Source: Sphingobacterium deserti (GTDB lineage Bacteria > Bacteroidota > Bacteroidia > Sphingobacteriales > Sphingobacteriaceae). Taken from it: a DNA stretch of 33,967 nt. Positions 15,233 to 24,429 of the stretch are shown one piece after another. The position numbers were made by a program, and so were the translations under genes. A model generated the notes under the pieces. The model saw nothing but the letters and a program-made list of their open reading frames with translations, was not told the origin of the DNA and ran no database searches. The stretch covers positions 1 through 33,967 of the forward strand of contig NZ_JJMU01000011.1 of NCBI RefSeq assembly GCF_000757725.1, given 5' to 3'. Within the stretch, counting starts at the first letter, position 1, and every line of letters starts with the position of its first letter.

Positions 15233-17259
15233 CCGAATCGGTCTTCATACAATTTTTCCATAGCAAACATCTCATCCCGCAATTTAGCGGCAGCAAGGAA
15301 ATCCATTTCTTTCGCAGCCTTTTCCATCTGCTTACGCACGTTTTCAATCGCCTTGCGCATATCTTTATCACCGAGGTATTCCATCACTGGATCGGCGGCA
15401 ATCAATGTTGCTGCATCTGGCTCTACGTAAGCTTTCGCTTCACCCGGTTTAAAGTCGGCAACTGATGTTTGTTCCAAAATTTCCTCCCTGGTCTTACCTA
15501 CGGTGCGCGGTACAATACCATGTTCAGCATTATAAGCGATTTGCTTCTCACGACGTCGATTAGTCTCATCTATAGTAATACGCATACTATCAGTCATCTG
15601 ATCCGCGTACATGATAACACGCCCTTTATCATTTCTGGCGGCTCGCCCAATAGTTTGAATCAACGAGCGTTCCGAACGAAGGAAGCCTTCCTTATCGGCA
15701 TCAAGAATAGCGACCAACGTAACTTCGGGAAGGTCGAGCCCTTCACGTAGCAGGTTTACACCCACTAAAACATCAAATTCGCCAAGCCGGAGCCCGCGCA
15801 AAATTTCTACACGTTCCAATGTTTTAATCTCGGAATGGATATATCTAACTTTGATGTTGAGCCTACTCATATATTTCGTCAACTCCTCCGCCATACGTTT
15901 GGTTAACGTCGTAGCCAATATTCTACCACCCTCTTTAATAGTTTTATCCACTTCCTCCAGAAAGTCATCGACTTGGTTCATGGCCGGATGTACTTCAATT
16001 ATCGGATCCAAAAGCCCCGTCGGACGGATAACTTGCTCAACGACTACGCCCTCCGTTTGCTGTAGTTCATAGTCGCCCGGCGTGGCGGATACATATATTG
16101 TTTGGTTGGTTAAAGACTCAAACTCTGGAAAGTTCAGCGGGCGGTTGTCCAGCGCCGCAGGTAGCCGAAATCCGTGCTCTACTAAAGAAACCTTGCGCGA
16201 TCTATCACCACCATACATAGCCCGTAGCTGTGGCAACGTAACGTGACTCTCATCAATGACCAACAAATAATCTTCTGGAAAATAGTCGATCAAACAGAAC
16301 GGCCGCATACCGGGCTCTCTCCCATCGAAAAAACGCGAATAGTTTTCTATTCCTGAACAGTAGCCCAATTCACGCATCATCTCCAGGTCGTAATTCACGC
16401 GTTCTTCCAAGCGCTTCGCTTCAAGCATCTTTCCCTCGCCTTCCAGCTGCGTTTTTCTTTGCACCAACTCATCCTGAATTTCCCAAATGGACTTCGTGAA
16501 TTTATCTTTCGGCGTCACAAATAGGTTCGCCGGAAACAACGCGATATCTTCGGTTTTTGACAACGTTTTCCCTGAGGTAGGATCTATCTCACTGATTTCG
16601 TCAATCTCGTCTCCGAAAAATGAAATACGAAAAGCATAGTCCAAGTAGGCAGGGTAAACATCGACAATGTCTCCTTTTACGCGAAAAGTTCCTCGCTTGA
16701 AATCGGCAGTAGTACGCGCGTATAAAATTTCTACCAATCTATGCAGGAAAGCATTCCGGCTGATCGTCATGCCCACCGCAAAGCGAAATATAGACCGCGA
16801 AAAATCTTCGGGGTTCCCCATACCATAAATGCAGGAGACGGAAGATACCACCACCACATCTCGCCGACCAGACATCAGCGACGAGGTGGTCGCTAATCGA
16901 AGTTTTTCTATTTCTTCATTGATGGCTAAGTCTTTCTCGATATAGGTATTTGATGAGGCTATAAACGCTTCCGGTTGGTAATAGTCGTAATAGGAAACAA
17001 AGTAATTCACCGCATTCTCTGGGAAAAATTGCTTAAACTCGCCATATAACTGCGCAGCCAATGTTTTGTTGTGACTTAAAATAAGTGTTGGGCGCTGTGT
17101 TTCCTGTATGAGGTTTGCCACAGTAAAGGTTTTTCCAGATCCTGTAACACCTAACAGCGTTTGGTATCTTTCTCCTTGCTGTACGCCTGCCACCAACTCT
17201 TTAATTGCCTGCGGTTGATCACCTGTAGGCTTATATTCAGATGTTAAATTAAACTTCAT
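15223..17259 (-). CDS. uvrB: Excinuclease ABC subunit B
   Basis: UvrB is the damage-verifying helicase-like subunit of nucleotide excision repair, loaded by UvrA and recruiting UvrC. All parts are present in 678 residues: Walker A GVTGSGKT (37-44), the beta-hairpin YYDYYQPEAF near 92-101, helicase motif VIDESHVTLPQ, GRRDVVVVSSVSCIYGMG, C-terminal helicase motifs (RYIHSEIKTLERVEIL, GVNLLREGLDLPEV, QTIGRAARN), and a C-terminal UVR domain (ENVRKQMEKAAKEMDFLAAAKLRDEM pattern) that contacts UvrC. It is a single-gene unit; uvrC is 12 kb away in this window. No LexA-like box is evident in the upstream 130 bases. Confidence 0.97.
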   Translation of the reverse strand: MKFNLTSEYKPTGDQPQAIKELVAGVQQGERYQTLLGVTGSGKTFTVANLIQETQRPTLILSHNKTLAAQLYGEFKQFFPENAVNYFVSYYDYYQPEAFIASSNTYIEKDLAINEEIEKLRLATTSSLMSGRRDVVVVSSVSCIYGMGNPEDFSRSIFRFAVGMTISRNAFLHRLVEILYARTTADFKRGTFRVKGDIVDVYPAYLDYAFRISFFGDEIDEISEIDPTSGKTLSKTEDIALFPANLFVTPKDKFTKSIWEIQDELVQRKTQLEGEGKMLEAKRLEERVNYDLEMMRELGYCSGIENYSRFFDGREPGMRPFCLIDYFPEDYLLVIDESHVTLPQLRAMYGGDRSRKVSLVEHGFRLPAALDNRPLNFPEFESLTNQTIYVSATPGDYELQQTEGVVVEQVIRPTGLLDPIIEVHPAMNQVDDFLEEVDKTIKEGGRILATTLTKRMAEELTKYMSRLNIKVRYIHSEIKTLERVEILRGLRLGEFDVLVGVNLLREGLDLPEVTLVAILDADKEGFLRSERSLIQTIGRAARNDKGRVIMYADQMTDSMRITIDETNRRREKQIAYNAEHGIVPRTVGKTREEILEQTSVADFKPGEAKAYVEPDAATLIAADPVMEYLGDKDMRKAIENVRKQMEKAAKEMDFLAAAKLRDEMFAMEKLYEDRFGKK

Positions 17260-17388
17260 TCAAATTCTCCGGATTAAAATCTAAAAATAACGAAAAAAGA
17301 ATAAACCTTTATCGGCACACTGTCACGTTCGTGGTATAAAAATTGAAAGGCTTTTAGTAAATTAGTAAAACACTTAAACAGTCTCCCT

Positions 17389-18036
17389 ATGGTAACGATC
17401 CTGACCAAAGAAAATAGTATTGCCAATCACTACCTTGTAGAGCTTCGCGATATCAATATACAACAAGATCGCATGCGTTTCCGTCGAAACTTAGAACGTT
17501 TGGGTGAAATTACGGCCTATGAGATTAGCAAGACCCTCCCCTTTATTCCGACTACGGTTGAAACACCGCTAGGCATGGCAAGCCATAACGTATTGGAACA
17601 GCAGCCCGTTTTAACAACGATTATACGTGCAGGTTTACCTTTCCATCAAGGCCTCCTCAATGTTTTCGACCGTGCCGATAGTGCCTTTATTGCTGCGTAC
17701 AGGCACACTAAGAAAAGTGGAGAAATAGAGATTCATAAAAAATATAGCAATACGCCCAATCTAGATGGGAGGATTGTCATTATCGCGGATCCAATGCTTG
17801 CCACGGGCCAAAGTTTGGTTTTGTGCTGTAAAGAACTTCTCGCGGATTACAGCATAAAGGAATTACATATCGCCGTGGTAATCGCATCAGAAGAAGGTCT
17901 GCAACATGTGCGAGCTTTTCTACCGGAAGCGCACTTATGGATTGGCGCAGTTGATAATGAAATGACTTCGAAAGCCTACATTGTTCCCGGTTTGGGCGAT
18001 GCTGGTGATCTCGCTTACGGGAATAAAGAAGAATAA
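17389..18036 (+). CDS. upp: Uracil phosphoribosyltransferase
   Basis: Upp makes UMP from uracil and PRPP in pyrimidine salvage. The 215-residue protein has the family fold: IRAGLPFHQGLLNVF (79-93), the PRPP-binding loop DPMLATGQS (134-142), and the uracil-binding C-terminal motif YIVPGLGDAGDLAYG. Two small deviations from most Upp proteins are visible (GQS where GGT/GGS is usual, and DLAYG where DRxFGT is usual). The overall pattern still supports Upp rather than another phosphoribosyltransferase; a divergent subgroup is possible. It is followed by the YkuK-like gene after 90 bases, probably in one transcript. Confidence 0.87.
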   Translation: MVTILTKENSIANHYLVELRDINIQQDRMRFRRNLERLGEITAYEISKTLPFIPTTVETPLGMASHNVLEQQPVLTTIIRAGLPFHQGLLNVFDRADSAFIAAYRHTKKSGEIEIHKKYSNTPNLDGRIVIIADPMLATGQSLVLCCKELLADYSIKELHIAVVIASEEGLQHVRAFLPEAHLWIGAVDNEMTSKAYIVPGLGDAGDLAYGNKEE

Positions 18037-18126
18037 GAAAACGAACAATAGATAACAGAAATTTAATATTAAATAAAAACACAATGCACTCTTTATCAAT
18101 AAATTTATACAAACAATTTCATCATT

Positions 18127-18600
18127 ATGGTTTGGCAAAAATACAATGGCGAAACAATTCGCTCGTCAATCAACGAGGCCGTTGAGGAAATTATTAAAGC
18201 GGAAACGCACATCGGGAACAAACTAAAGGTATATATCGGTACCGACTCACAGGTCAAGCGTGGGATTATCGAATTTGCTACCGTTATCGTTTTCCTTCGG
18301 GAACACAAAGGCGGATTTATGTTTATCCACCGCGATCGAAAAACGCAACGACAAAGCATCAAAGAGCGTATGCTTACGGAAGTTCAGAAGTCTATCGACA
18401 TTGCCTACCTTCTGTGTCCACTTCTCGATCAATACCATATCGATCTGGAAGTACATGTCGATATTAACACCAACCCTAACTTTGAATCGAATGTAGCGCT
18501 TAAGGAAGCGATGGGCTACATTATGGGTATGGGCTTTCAATTTAAGGCTAAGCCGGAGTCATTTGCCAGTACGAATTGTGCAAATAAAATTGTGCAGTAA
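18127..18600 (+). CDS. Ribonuclease H-like YkuK family protein
   Basis: A 157-residue cytoplasmic protein resembling the YkuK/DUF458 family. The first strand carries KVYIGTDSQVK (around 34-44), with an aspartate in the position of an RNase H-fold acidic residue, followed by FATVIVFLREHKGG. A further acidic strand is LEVHVDINTNPNFESN, and the end has the family-like MGYIMGMGFQFKAKPESFAST. No function has been established to my knowledge; nuclease activity is predicted from the fold. It lies between upp and pnuC on the same strand. Confidence 0.75.
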   Translation: MVWQKYNGETIRSSINEAVEEIIKAETHIGNKLKVYIGTDSQVKRGIIEFATVIVFLREHKGGFMFIHRDRKTQRQSIKERMLTEVQKSIDIAYLLCPLLDQYHIDLEVHVDINTNPNFESNVALKEAMGYIMGMGFQFKAKPESFASTNCANKIVQ

Positions 18601-18661
18601 CCTCCGAGGTTAGTCTCCTCCTTTTTAAATGAAAGTGTATCTTTAAAAGAATTTTAAAGGT

Positions 18662-19276
18662 ATGCCTGAATTTTTCACCTCATTATATCAGCAATTTCTT
18701 ACAACCACAGCCCTAGAATGGATCGCCACGCTATCAGGTTTTTTGTGCGTCTTTCTTGCTGCACGGCAGAATATTTTAAACTGGCCAATTAGTATCGTTA
18801 GTGTTTCCATCTACGCCTATATATTTTTTCAAAGCAAACTATATGGCGATACAGTCCTGCAGCTATACTTTCTATTTACCGCGTTTTATGGTTGGTACTA
18901 TTGGTCGACATTAAATGCACATGATACCAGACCGATTCAGGTATTTACGATCCGTCAGATGTTTACAACCATCTTCCTCACCATCGCACTCGCCACTATC
19001 ATAGGCAGCTCGCTCCGTGCTTTTACGGATACTGACGTGCCTTATGTGGATGGCTTTTGCACAGCTGTAAGCTTCGTCGCTCAATTTCTTATGACGAGAA
19101 AGGTGTTGCAAAATTGGTTGATGTGGGTAGTTGTCGATGTGCTTTACATTCCATTATACATACACAAAGATTTACTTTTGACTGCTATTCTTTACATTGC
19201 TTTTGCTATAATTGCATGGAATGGCTACCGCGCGTGGCGGCTCGCTTATAACAAACAGCACTCGAACGTTGAATAA
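18662..19276 (+). CDS. pnuC: Nicotinamide riboside/mononucleotide transporter PnuC
   Basis: A 204-residue inner-membrane protein with about seven hydrophobic segments. NWPISIVSVSIYAYIFFQSKLYGD and LFTAFYGWYYW are typical of PnuC, which lets nicotinamide riboside enter by facilitated diffusion, trapped by phosphorylation. The next gene encodes a NadR-like kinase with overlapping frame, matching this role. Some Bacteroidota PnuC relatives (PnuT) move thiamine and are under TPP riboswitches; the 60-base upstream gap here is too short for one, so a nicotinamide riboside substrate is more likely. A small hairpin (TAACCT-CCG-AGGTTA, 18598-18612) precedes it. Confidence 0.9.
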   Translation: MPEFFTSLYQQFLTTTALEWIATLSGFLCVFLAARQNILNWPISIVSVSIYAYIFFQSKLYGDTVLQLYFLFTAFYGWYYWSTLNAHDTRPIQVFTIRQMFTTIFLTIALATIIGSSLRAFTDTDVPYVDGFCTAVSFVAQFLMTRKVLQNWLMWVVVDVLYIPLYIHKDLLLTAILYIAFAIIAWNGYRAWRLAYNKQHSNVE

Positions 19277-19805
19277 TAATTTAATCAAAAAAATTGCCGT
19301 GGTCGGGCCTGAATCTACCGGAAAGTCTACGGTAGCGAAGTTCCTTGCCGATCAATTTAACACCGTGTGCGTTCCAGAATACGCACGGTATTATTGTGAA
19401 GATTTAAACAAACAGTATACTTTACAAGATGAAGTAAATATGTATCATGGTCAGCGGGCGCTCGAGCATGCATTGCTGCCGCTTGCTCAAAACAATATGC
19501 TGGTTTGCGACACAACGATTCTAACCGTAAAAATATGGTGCGATCATCTCTTCGGCGACACACCTAAAGAAGTGACGGATGAAATTAAGAGAGTAAAATA
19601 CGATTATTATTTATTGATGGACATTGATTTGCCTTGGGAAGATGACCCTTTACGAGACTTTCCTCAACAACGGGAACATTTTATGGCTGTGTGGAAAAAA
19701 GAACTGGATGCACTTGGTGCTTCGTATGACATTATTTCCGGAACGGGTCATGAACGATTAGACAACAGCTTACATGCTATAAATTCCATTTGGCTAACGA
19801 AATAA
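19269..19805 (+). CDS. NadR-like ATPase/nicotinamide riboside kinase
   Basis: About 178 residues corresponding to the kinase half of NadR: P-loop IAVVGPESTGKST, then VPEYARYYCEDL, CDTTILTVKIWCDHLFG, LMDIDLPWEDDPLRDFPQQR, as in NadR-type proteins. It should phosphorylate nicotinamide riboside to NMN, trapping what PnuC brings in. The N-terminal NMN adenylyltransferase domain of full NadR is absent. I chose the TTG at 19269, which overlaps the pnuC stop and leaves the family-typical short lead before IKKIAVVG. ATG codons at 19212 and 19221 are in frame but would overlap pnuC by 56-65 bases and add an unconserved arm. The 3' end overlaps a converging lipoprotein gene by 12 bases. Confidence 0.85.
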   Translation: MNNNLIKKIAVVGPESTGKSTVAKFLADQFNTVCVPEYARYYCEDLNKQYTLQDEVNMYHGQRALEHALLPLAQNNMLVCDTTILTVKIWCDHLFGDTPKEVTDEIKRVKYDYYLLMDIDLPWEDDPLRDFPQQREHFMAVWKKELDALGASYDIISGTGHERLDNSLHAINSIWLTK

Positions 19806-20261
19806 TGCCGGACGTATTTTAAGATAATTCTTCATACCTATGATGTCGAAACTTCGGCGTCGTTCCAACACTCCAAGCAGAGCCTCATTATCCAGAACCA
19901 AATTTTTCTCATCAACGGTAATCTTGCATTGCCTGAAATAGTCTGGCTTTCCATTTACTTTGGAAATAAGATGTACGGTATAGTTCGATGGAATCAATAT
20001 ACGAACGCTATGATGATCCACGAGTTGATAAGACAGCTTTCTGCCTCCCTTATAAAGCCCCGCAAGTTTGTCTTTATCAGTTAAATCTGTCGTGGGTACG
20101 TATCGCAAATTAAGTAGCGATGTATCGGCAAGATCATTAAACGTAGCCTCAAATACAATATCTTTATCTGTTAAGTTTACGAGTATAATTGGATACAAAA
20201 GCGAACATGACGCTAAACAGAGCAGCGTCATTACAGGAAGGATAACTTTGCAAAATCTCAT
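19794..20261 (-). CDS. Predicted lipoprotein of unknown function
   Basis: 155 residues, starting with a lipoprotein signal (MRFCKVILPVMTLLCLASC, lipobox LASC, cysteine at 19). The mature protein is basic and beta-rich (ILVNLTDKDIVFEATFNDL and others) without a family I recognise. The mention of strand-rich KVNGKPDYFRQCKITVDEKNLVL and one additional cysteine is all that can be added. It converges on the NadR-like gene with a 12-base overlap, and a repeat cluster lies upstream. Confidence 0.72.
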   Translation of the reverse strand: MRFCKVILPVMTLLCLASCSLLYPIILVNLTDKDIVFEATFNDLADTSLLNLRYVPTTDLTDKDKLAGLYKGGRKLSYQLVDHHSVRILIPSNYTVHLISKVNGKPDYFRQCKITVDEKNLVLDNEALLGVLERRRSFDIIGMKNYLKIRPALFR

Positions 20262-20583
20262 AGCTCAGAGGCGTAAAATGTATAATTACCACGAAGTGTG
20301 ATGACAGCTGAAGACCACTCCAAAGGAAACTAATCTATTTTTCATAAATGCAAGATTGCTTCGTCGTCGTTCCCACTTATCGCGATGACGTTCAAAGTAG
20401 CTCTACATAAAAAAATGAGTCTTAACGAAAAAGTGTGAAGACCGCCGAAGGCAATGACGTTCGACTACAGCAACGTGATATAAAAACCACATCTTTCTAA
20501 GAAAGTGTGACGAAGCAATGTGCACGTTCACAAACGTAAAATTGCTTCGTCTTCCCTCCTTAGTGGTATCGTTTTGTCAGGAT
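20262..20583. repeat. Cluster of short palindromic (REP-like) repeats
   Basis: No gene is seen in this 322-base gap. ATTGCTTCGTC occurs at 20355-20365 and 20542-20552 and inverted (GACGAAGCAAT) at 20510-20520. AAGTGTGA occurs at 20294-20301, 20431-20438 and 20504-20511, and GCAATGACGTTCGA or CGATGACGTTCAA variants at about 20450 and 20381. These resemble pieces of a REP-like repeat (ATTGCTTCGTC...GATGACG) common between genes in many bacteria; the copies look decayed. The hairpin at 20510-20552 may also end the ahcY transcript. Confidence 0.55.
20510..20552 (-). terminator. Long hairpin downstream of ahcY
   Basis: GACGAAGCAAT (20510-20520) pairs with ATTGCTTCGTC (20542-20552); an inner stem ACGTT-CACA-AACGT (20525-20538) extends it. 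It starts 31 bases past the ahcY stop. There is no strong U-run, so it may be an mRNA-stabilising or REP-type element rather than an intrinsic terminator. Confidence 0.4.
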
Positions 20584-21900
20584 CTAGTATCGGTATGCTT
20601 CAGGCTTGTACGGCCCTTCGACTGTTACCCCAATATAAGATGCCTGATCTTCTGTTAAAGTCTCCAACTCCACACCGATATGTGCTAAGTGTAGGCGCGC
20701 AACTTTCTCATCTAAGTGTTTCGGCAAAGTATAAACCTCTTTGCCATATTGATCTGTATTTGTCCACAATTCAAGCTGCGCTAATGTTTGGTTGGTGAAC
20801 GAGTTTGACATCACGAAAGACGGGTGTCCGGTGGCGCAACCTAAATTAACCAAACGACCTTCAGCCAACAGTATAACATCATTTCCATCAATAGTATACT
20901 TATCTACCTGAGGCTTGATTTCTACTTTTGTAGAGCCGTAGTTACTATTCAACCAGGCTACATCAATTTCGTTATCAAAATGTCCGATATTACATACGAC
21001 TGTTTTATCTTTCATTGCTTTGAAATGCTCAGCACGAACGATATCTTTATTACCTGTAGTCGTCACAACAATATTTGCTTCCTTGACCGCATCAGCCATT
21101 TTCTTCACTTCAAAACCTTCCATTGCCGCCTGCAAGGCACAGATCGGGTCAATTTCCGTCACGATAACGCGCACGCCGGCTGAACGTAACGATTCGGCAG
21201 AGCCCTTTCCTACGTCGCCGTATCCTGCTACAACAGCTACTTTACCAGCCAACATCAAGTCTGTAGCCCGGCGTATTGCATCCACCAAAGACTCCCGACA
21301 GCCATATTTATTATCAAACTTGGATTTCGTCACCGAGTCATTGACATTAATCGCCGGCAAATGAAGTGTTCCGTTTTTCATGCGTTCGTACAAGCGGTGA
21401 ACTCCTGTTGTGGTTTCTTCAGAAAGACCTTTGATGCCGTCGATCAATTCAGGGTATTTATCAAATACCATATTGGTTAAATCCCCGCCGTCGTCTAAAA
21501 TCATGTTCAATGGCTGACGATCCTCGCCGAAAAACAGGGTTTGTTCAATACACCAATTAAATTGCTCCTCATTCATTCCCTTCCATGCATATACCGGAAT
21601 ACCAGCAGCAGCAATAGCAGCGGCGGCATGGTCTTGCGTGGAGAAAATATTGCATGATGACCAAGATACATCTGCACCAAGTTCGACTAATGTTTCGATA
21701 AGTACGGCGGTTTGGATGGTCATGTGTAGACAGCCAGCGATGCGTGCCCCCTGCAAAGGTTTCGACGCACAGAATTCGGTGCGTAAACTCATCAAGCCTG
21801 GCATTTCGGCCTCAGCTAATTCTATTTCTTTTCTTCCCCACTCCGCTAAAGAGATATCTTTAACTTTGTAAGGAACATACGTAGTTTCTATAGAAGACAT
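20584..21900 (-). CDS. ahcY: S-adenosylhomocysteine hydrolase (adenosylhomocysteinase)
   Basis: AhcY splits S-adenosylhomocysteine into adenosine and homocysteine, relieving product inhibition of methyltransferases. The 438 residues match the family. Substrate side: [17 protein letters not shown] and [15 protein letters not shown] near 55-95; the Asp/Glu-rich [11 protein letters not shown]; the Rossmann NAD loop [17 protein letters not shown] (about 222-238); C-terminal [17 protein letters not shown] and the conserved end [10 protein letters not shown] (NAD-binding Lys/Tyr). A well-formed promoter lies directly upstream. The leader is only about 16 bases, so an SAH riboswitch is excluded at this locus unless another promoter is used. 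Confidence 0.97.
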   Translation of the reverse strand: MSSIETTYVPYKVKDISLAEWGRKEIELAEAEMPGLMSLRTEFCASKPLQGARIAGCLHMTIQTAVLIETLVELGADVSWSSCNIFSTQDHAAAAIAAAGIPVYAWKGMNEEQFNWCIEQTLFFGEDRQPLNMILDDGGDLTNMVFDKYPELIDGIKGLSEETTTGVHRLYERMKNGTLHLPAINVNDSVTKSKFDNKYGCRESLVDAIRRATDLMLAGKVAVVAGYGDVGKGSAESLRSAGVRVIVTEIDPICALQAAMEGFEVKKMADAVKEANIVVTTTGNKDIVRAEHFKAMKDKTVVCNIGHFDNEIDVAWLNSNYGSTKVEIKPQVDKYTIDGNDVILLAEGRLVNLGCATGHPSFVMSNSFTNQTLAQLELWTNTDQYGKEVYTLPKHLDEKVARLHLAHIGVELETLTEDQASYIGVTVEGPYKPEAYRY

Positions 21901-21922
21901 AATATTTGATATTTTTGATTCA

Positions 21923-21953
21923 CAAAAATAACCTATACTTCATTGATTTCAAA
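21923..21953 (-). promoter_or_regulatory. Promoter of ahcY
   Basis: Minus strand TTTG (21950-21953), 19 bases, TATTTTTG (21923-21930): a complete match to the Bacteroidota sigma-ABfr consensus and spacing, 22 bases before the ahcY start codon. Confidence 0.75.
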
Positions 21954-22004
21954 GCGATTTAAGGTTCATTAACTTCAAATCTGACATTATCTTGAGGATC
22001 GGTT

Positions 22005-22036
22005 CTTGACGAATGTACCACAATCTCTTACATTTG
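22005..22036 (+). promoter_or_regulatory. Promoter of the bacilliredoxin-like gene
   Basis: CTTG (22005-22008), 20 bases, TACATTTG (22029-22036). The -7 element is a full match, the -33 differs by one base. The leader would be about 80 bases. Confidence 0.6.
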
Positions 22037-22122
22037 TACGAGAGAGAATGAAGATGAAAAGTTATTAGGGCTAAGTTCAGTAAATTCTCCTTTACCTTAT
22101 AGCATATTTAAATAAAAAAGAG

Positions 22123-22533
22123 ATGTATCCAGAATATTTAGTAGCTCCTATGCGTCAAGAATTAACCGATGCAGGATTTCAAGAGTTAAAAACGGTAGCA
22201 GATGTAGATACGGCAATTCCATCAGAAGGAACTGTATTTGTTGTTGTTAATTCTGTCTGCGGTTGCGCAGCGGCTAATGCTCGCCCAGCGGCTCGTTTCG
22301 CAGTTGAAAACGGCAAGAAGCCAAGCAAATTGGTAACGGTGTTTGCGGGTATGGAAAAAGAGGCTGTTGATAAAGCCCGCGATTACATGCTGCCTTATCC
22401 GCCATCTTCGCCAGCGATGGCACTTTTCAAAGATGGTAAATTAGTACATATGATTGAAAGACACATGATTGAAGGACGCCCGGCACAAATGATTGCCGAC
22501 AACCTGATTGCAGCTTTCGACGAGTACTGCTAG
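22123..22533 (+). CDS. BrxA/BrxB-family bacilliredoxin-like protein
   Basis: A 136-residue thioredoxin-fold protein of the YphP/YqiW (BrxA/BrxB, DUF1094) family. The signature is NSVCGCAAANARPAA with Cys46-Gly-Cys48, then FAGMEKEAVDKAR, PYPPSSPAMALFKDGKLVHMIERHMIEGR. In Bacillus these proteins remove bacillithiol from oxidised protein thiols. Bacteroidota carry the same family; whether this organism makes bacillithiol cannot be judged here. A single-gene unit with its own promoter and terminator. It lies upstream of the amidohydrolase and divergent from ahcY. Confidence 0.92.
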   Translation: MYPEYLVAPMRQELTDAGFQELKTVADVDTAIPSEGTVFVVVNSVCGCAAANARPAARFAVENGKKPSKLVTVFAGMEKEAVDKARDYMLPYPPSSPAMALFKDGKLVHMIERHMIEGRPAQMIADNLIAAFDEYC

Positions 22534-22560
22534 TCATTAGATTTTGAATGTTGAATGAAG

Positions 22561-22592
22561 AGGCTTTCCTATTTTTTTGGAGAGCCTTTTTT
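22561..22592 (+). terminator. Intrinsic terminator
   Basis: AGGCTTTCC (22561-22569) pairs with GGAGAGCCT (22579-22587) with one G-T pair, followed by TTTTT. It ends the bacilliredoxin-like transcript. Confidence 0.75.
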
Positions 22593-22624
22593 CGTACTTT
22601 AGTTCTTTCCAAGCCTACCCATAT

Positions 22625-24265
22625 ATGAGGTTGTTATATATTTTATCGGTTATCGCCATTTTTTTCATACAAGCCTGTACCACGAACAAAGAGGTAGATC
22701 TTATCGTGTATAATGCGAAGATTTATACAGTAGATTCAAGTTTTACCATGGTGGAAGCGCTAGCGGTGAAAAATGGTGTATTTGTAGACATGGGGAGCTC
22801 CAAAGAAATACTCCGTAAATACAATGCAAAAGATAGCATCGATGCAGGCGGAAAACCTGTTTACCCGGGTTTTTACGACGCTCATGCTCACTTTTTTATG
22901 TTTGCAGATTTATTGGATCAAGTAGATCTAAACGGCGTGAAATCAGTAACTGAGATTATAGAGAAACTTCAAATATATCAAAACGCCCATCCAGACAGCA
23001 AATGGATAATCGGAGGTGGCTGGGACCAAAACTTGTGGAAAACAAACGGATACCCTACAAAAGATAGCTTAGATAAATATTTTCCAGAGACCCCCGTATT
23101 CTTGTCTCGCGTAGACTACCATGCGGCCTTCGTGAACAGTAAAGCACTCGAACTAGCACAGGTCGACTCCCTTTTCCAAGTTGAAGGTGGGCTGATCATT
23201 GCAGATAGTACTGGCGCACCAAGTGGGATTCTGATCGATAATGCCATGTCTCTTGTATCGCAGCATATTCCGCTTTCTGAAGAGCGCACACTCCTGTTAA
23301 GGCTGAGAAGAGCACAAGATTCTTTATTATCGGTAGGATTAACGACAATTGTTGACGCGGGCTTAACGTTGGAACAATTGGATTATCTGAAGAAGTTTTA
23401 CGAACAAGATTCTTTGAAAATACGCGATTACGCCATGATTGCCGGCAATCCGCTTAGTATTGACCGCTATTTGAAAGAAGGTTTTTACAATTCTGAACGC
23501 CTTACAATCCGCTCTATTAAATTAATGGCTGATGGTGCCTTAGGGTCACGAGGAGCCTGTTTGCTAGATCATTATCAGGATGCGCCCACACGTGGTTTCT
23601 TGCTGCATAGCCCAGCTCAGTTTGATGAGGTGATTAAGAAGCTTGCCGCAACGGACTTCCAAGTCGCTACACACGCTATTGGCGACTCGGCAAACAGGCT
23701 GATTTTAGACAGCTATGGTAAACACCTTAAACAGCCTGAAGAAAGAAGATGGCGAATAGAACATGCGCAGGTAATCGCCCCGTCAGATTTCTCCAAATTT
23801 GACAAGTTTCATATCATTCCGTCGGTACAACCCACACATGCTACGTCGGACATGTATTGGGCGGCAGAACGCTTAGGAACGGAGCGTTTGAAAAACGCAT
23901 ATGCTTACAAGGAGCTGTTAAATCAGTACGGCATGCTGGCACTCGGCAGTGATTTTCCGGTAGAGCATTTCAATCCATTGTATGGATTTCACGCGGCTGT
24001 CGCGCGTGTGGACAAAAGTGGATTTCCGCAAGGAGGATTTCAGATTGAAAATGCCATAACGCGAGAAGAGGCGCTACGCGGAATGACCATATGGGCAGCC
24101 TACTCATGCTTTCAAGAGCGCCAACGTGGGAGTATAGAACGTGGTAAAGATGCAGATTTTGTGATCCTTGATGGTGATATTATGACCGCAACATTGGAAA
24201 AGATTCGCGCTATAAAAACACTGCGAACAGTTGTTGCCGGTAAAACAGAATTTGAAAGACGTTAG
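22625..24265 (+). CDS. Exported amidohydrolase (amidohydrolase family 3, YtcJ-like)
   Basis: A 546-residue metal-dependent hydrolase with a lipoprotein signal: MRLLYILSVIAIFFIQAC, lipid-modified Cys18. I set the start at the ATG at 22625; an in-frame TTG at 22577 lies in the preceding terminator and would spoil the signal peptide. Metal-site motifs are GFYDAHAHF (HxH at 87 and 89), ADGALGSRGACLL, THAIGDSANRLILD, RIEHAQVI and LGSDFPVEHFNPLYGF, the order seen in YtcJ-type amidohydrolases (Amidohydro_3). The substrate is unknown; family members hydrolyse amide or formyl bonds. The location, probably the periplasm, facing the outer membrane, suggests processing of extracellular compounds. Confidence 0.87.
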   Translation: MRLLYILSVIAIFFIQACTTNKEVDLIVYNAKIYTVDSSFTMVEALAVKNGVFVDMGSSKEILRKYNAKDSIDAGGKPVYPGFYDAHAHFFMFADLLDQVDLNGVKSVTEIIEKLQIYQNAHPDSKWIIGGGWDQNLWKTNGYPTKDSLDKYFPETPVFLSRVDYHAAFVNSKALELAQVDSLFQVEGGLIIADSTGAPSGILIDNAMSLVSQHIPLSEERTLLLRLRRAQDSLLSVGLTTIVDAGLTLEQLDYLKKFYEQDSLKIRDYAMIAGNPLSIDRYLKEGFYNSERLTIRSIKLMADGALGSRGACLLDHYQDAPTRGFLLHSPAQFDEVIKKLAATDFQVATHAIGDSANRLILDSYGKHLKQPEERRWRIEHAQVIAPSDFSKFDKFHIIPSVQPTHATSDMYWAAERLGTERLKNAYAYKELLNQYGMLALGSDFPVEHFNPLYGFHAAVARVDKSGFPQGGFQIENAITREEALRGMTIWAAYSCFQERQRGSIERGKDADFVILDGDIMTATLEKIRAIKTLRTVVAGKTEFERR

Positions 24266-24371
24266 CAAGCTACGCGTTATTTATGGTAAGGTTGTATCCG
24301 TTTAAGTATTCCCGATACCTAACGACAACATACCCGAGTGGTAACTGTTGCTACTATCAAGGCATGCAATT

Positions 24372-24402
24372 AAAAAAGCCCCGACTTGATCAGTCGAGGC
24401 TT
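24372..24402 (-). terminator. Intrinsic terminator downstream of lipA
   Basis: On the minus strand AAGCCTCGACT-GATCA-AGTCGGGGCTT is followed by TTTT. It ends the lipA transcript and lies about 27 bases past its stop. Confidence 0.75.
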
Positions 24403-24429
24403 CAGTATAACTTTTCTATGTTATCGCGC

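Noticed and set aside
18601..18661. TPP or NAD+ riboswitch upstream of pnuC
   Set aside because: The gap is only 61 bases and shows none of the conserved riboswitch segments.
21901..21922. SAH riboswitch upstream of ahcY
   Set aside because: The consensus promoter leaves a leader of about 16 bases, too short for a riboswitch.
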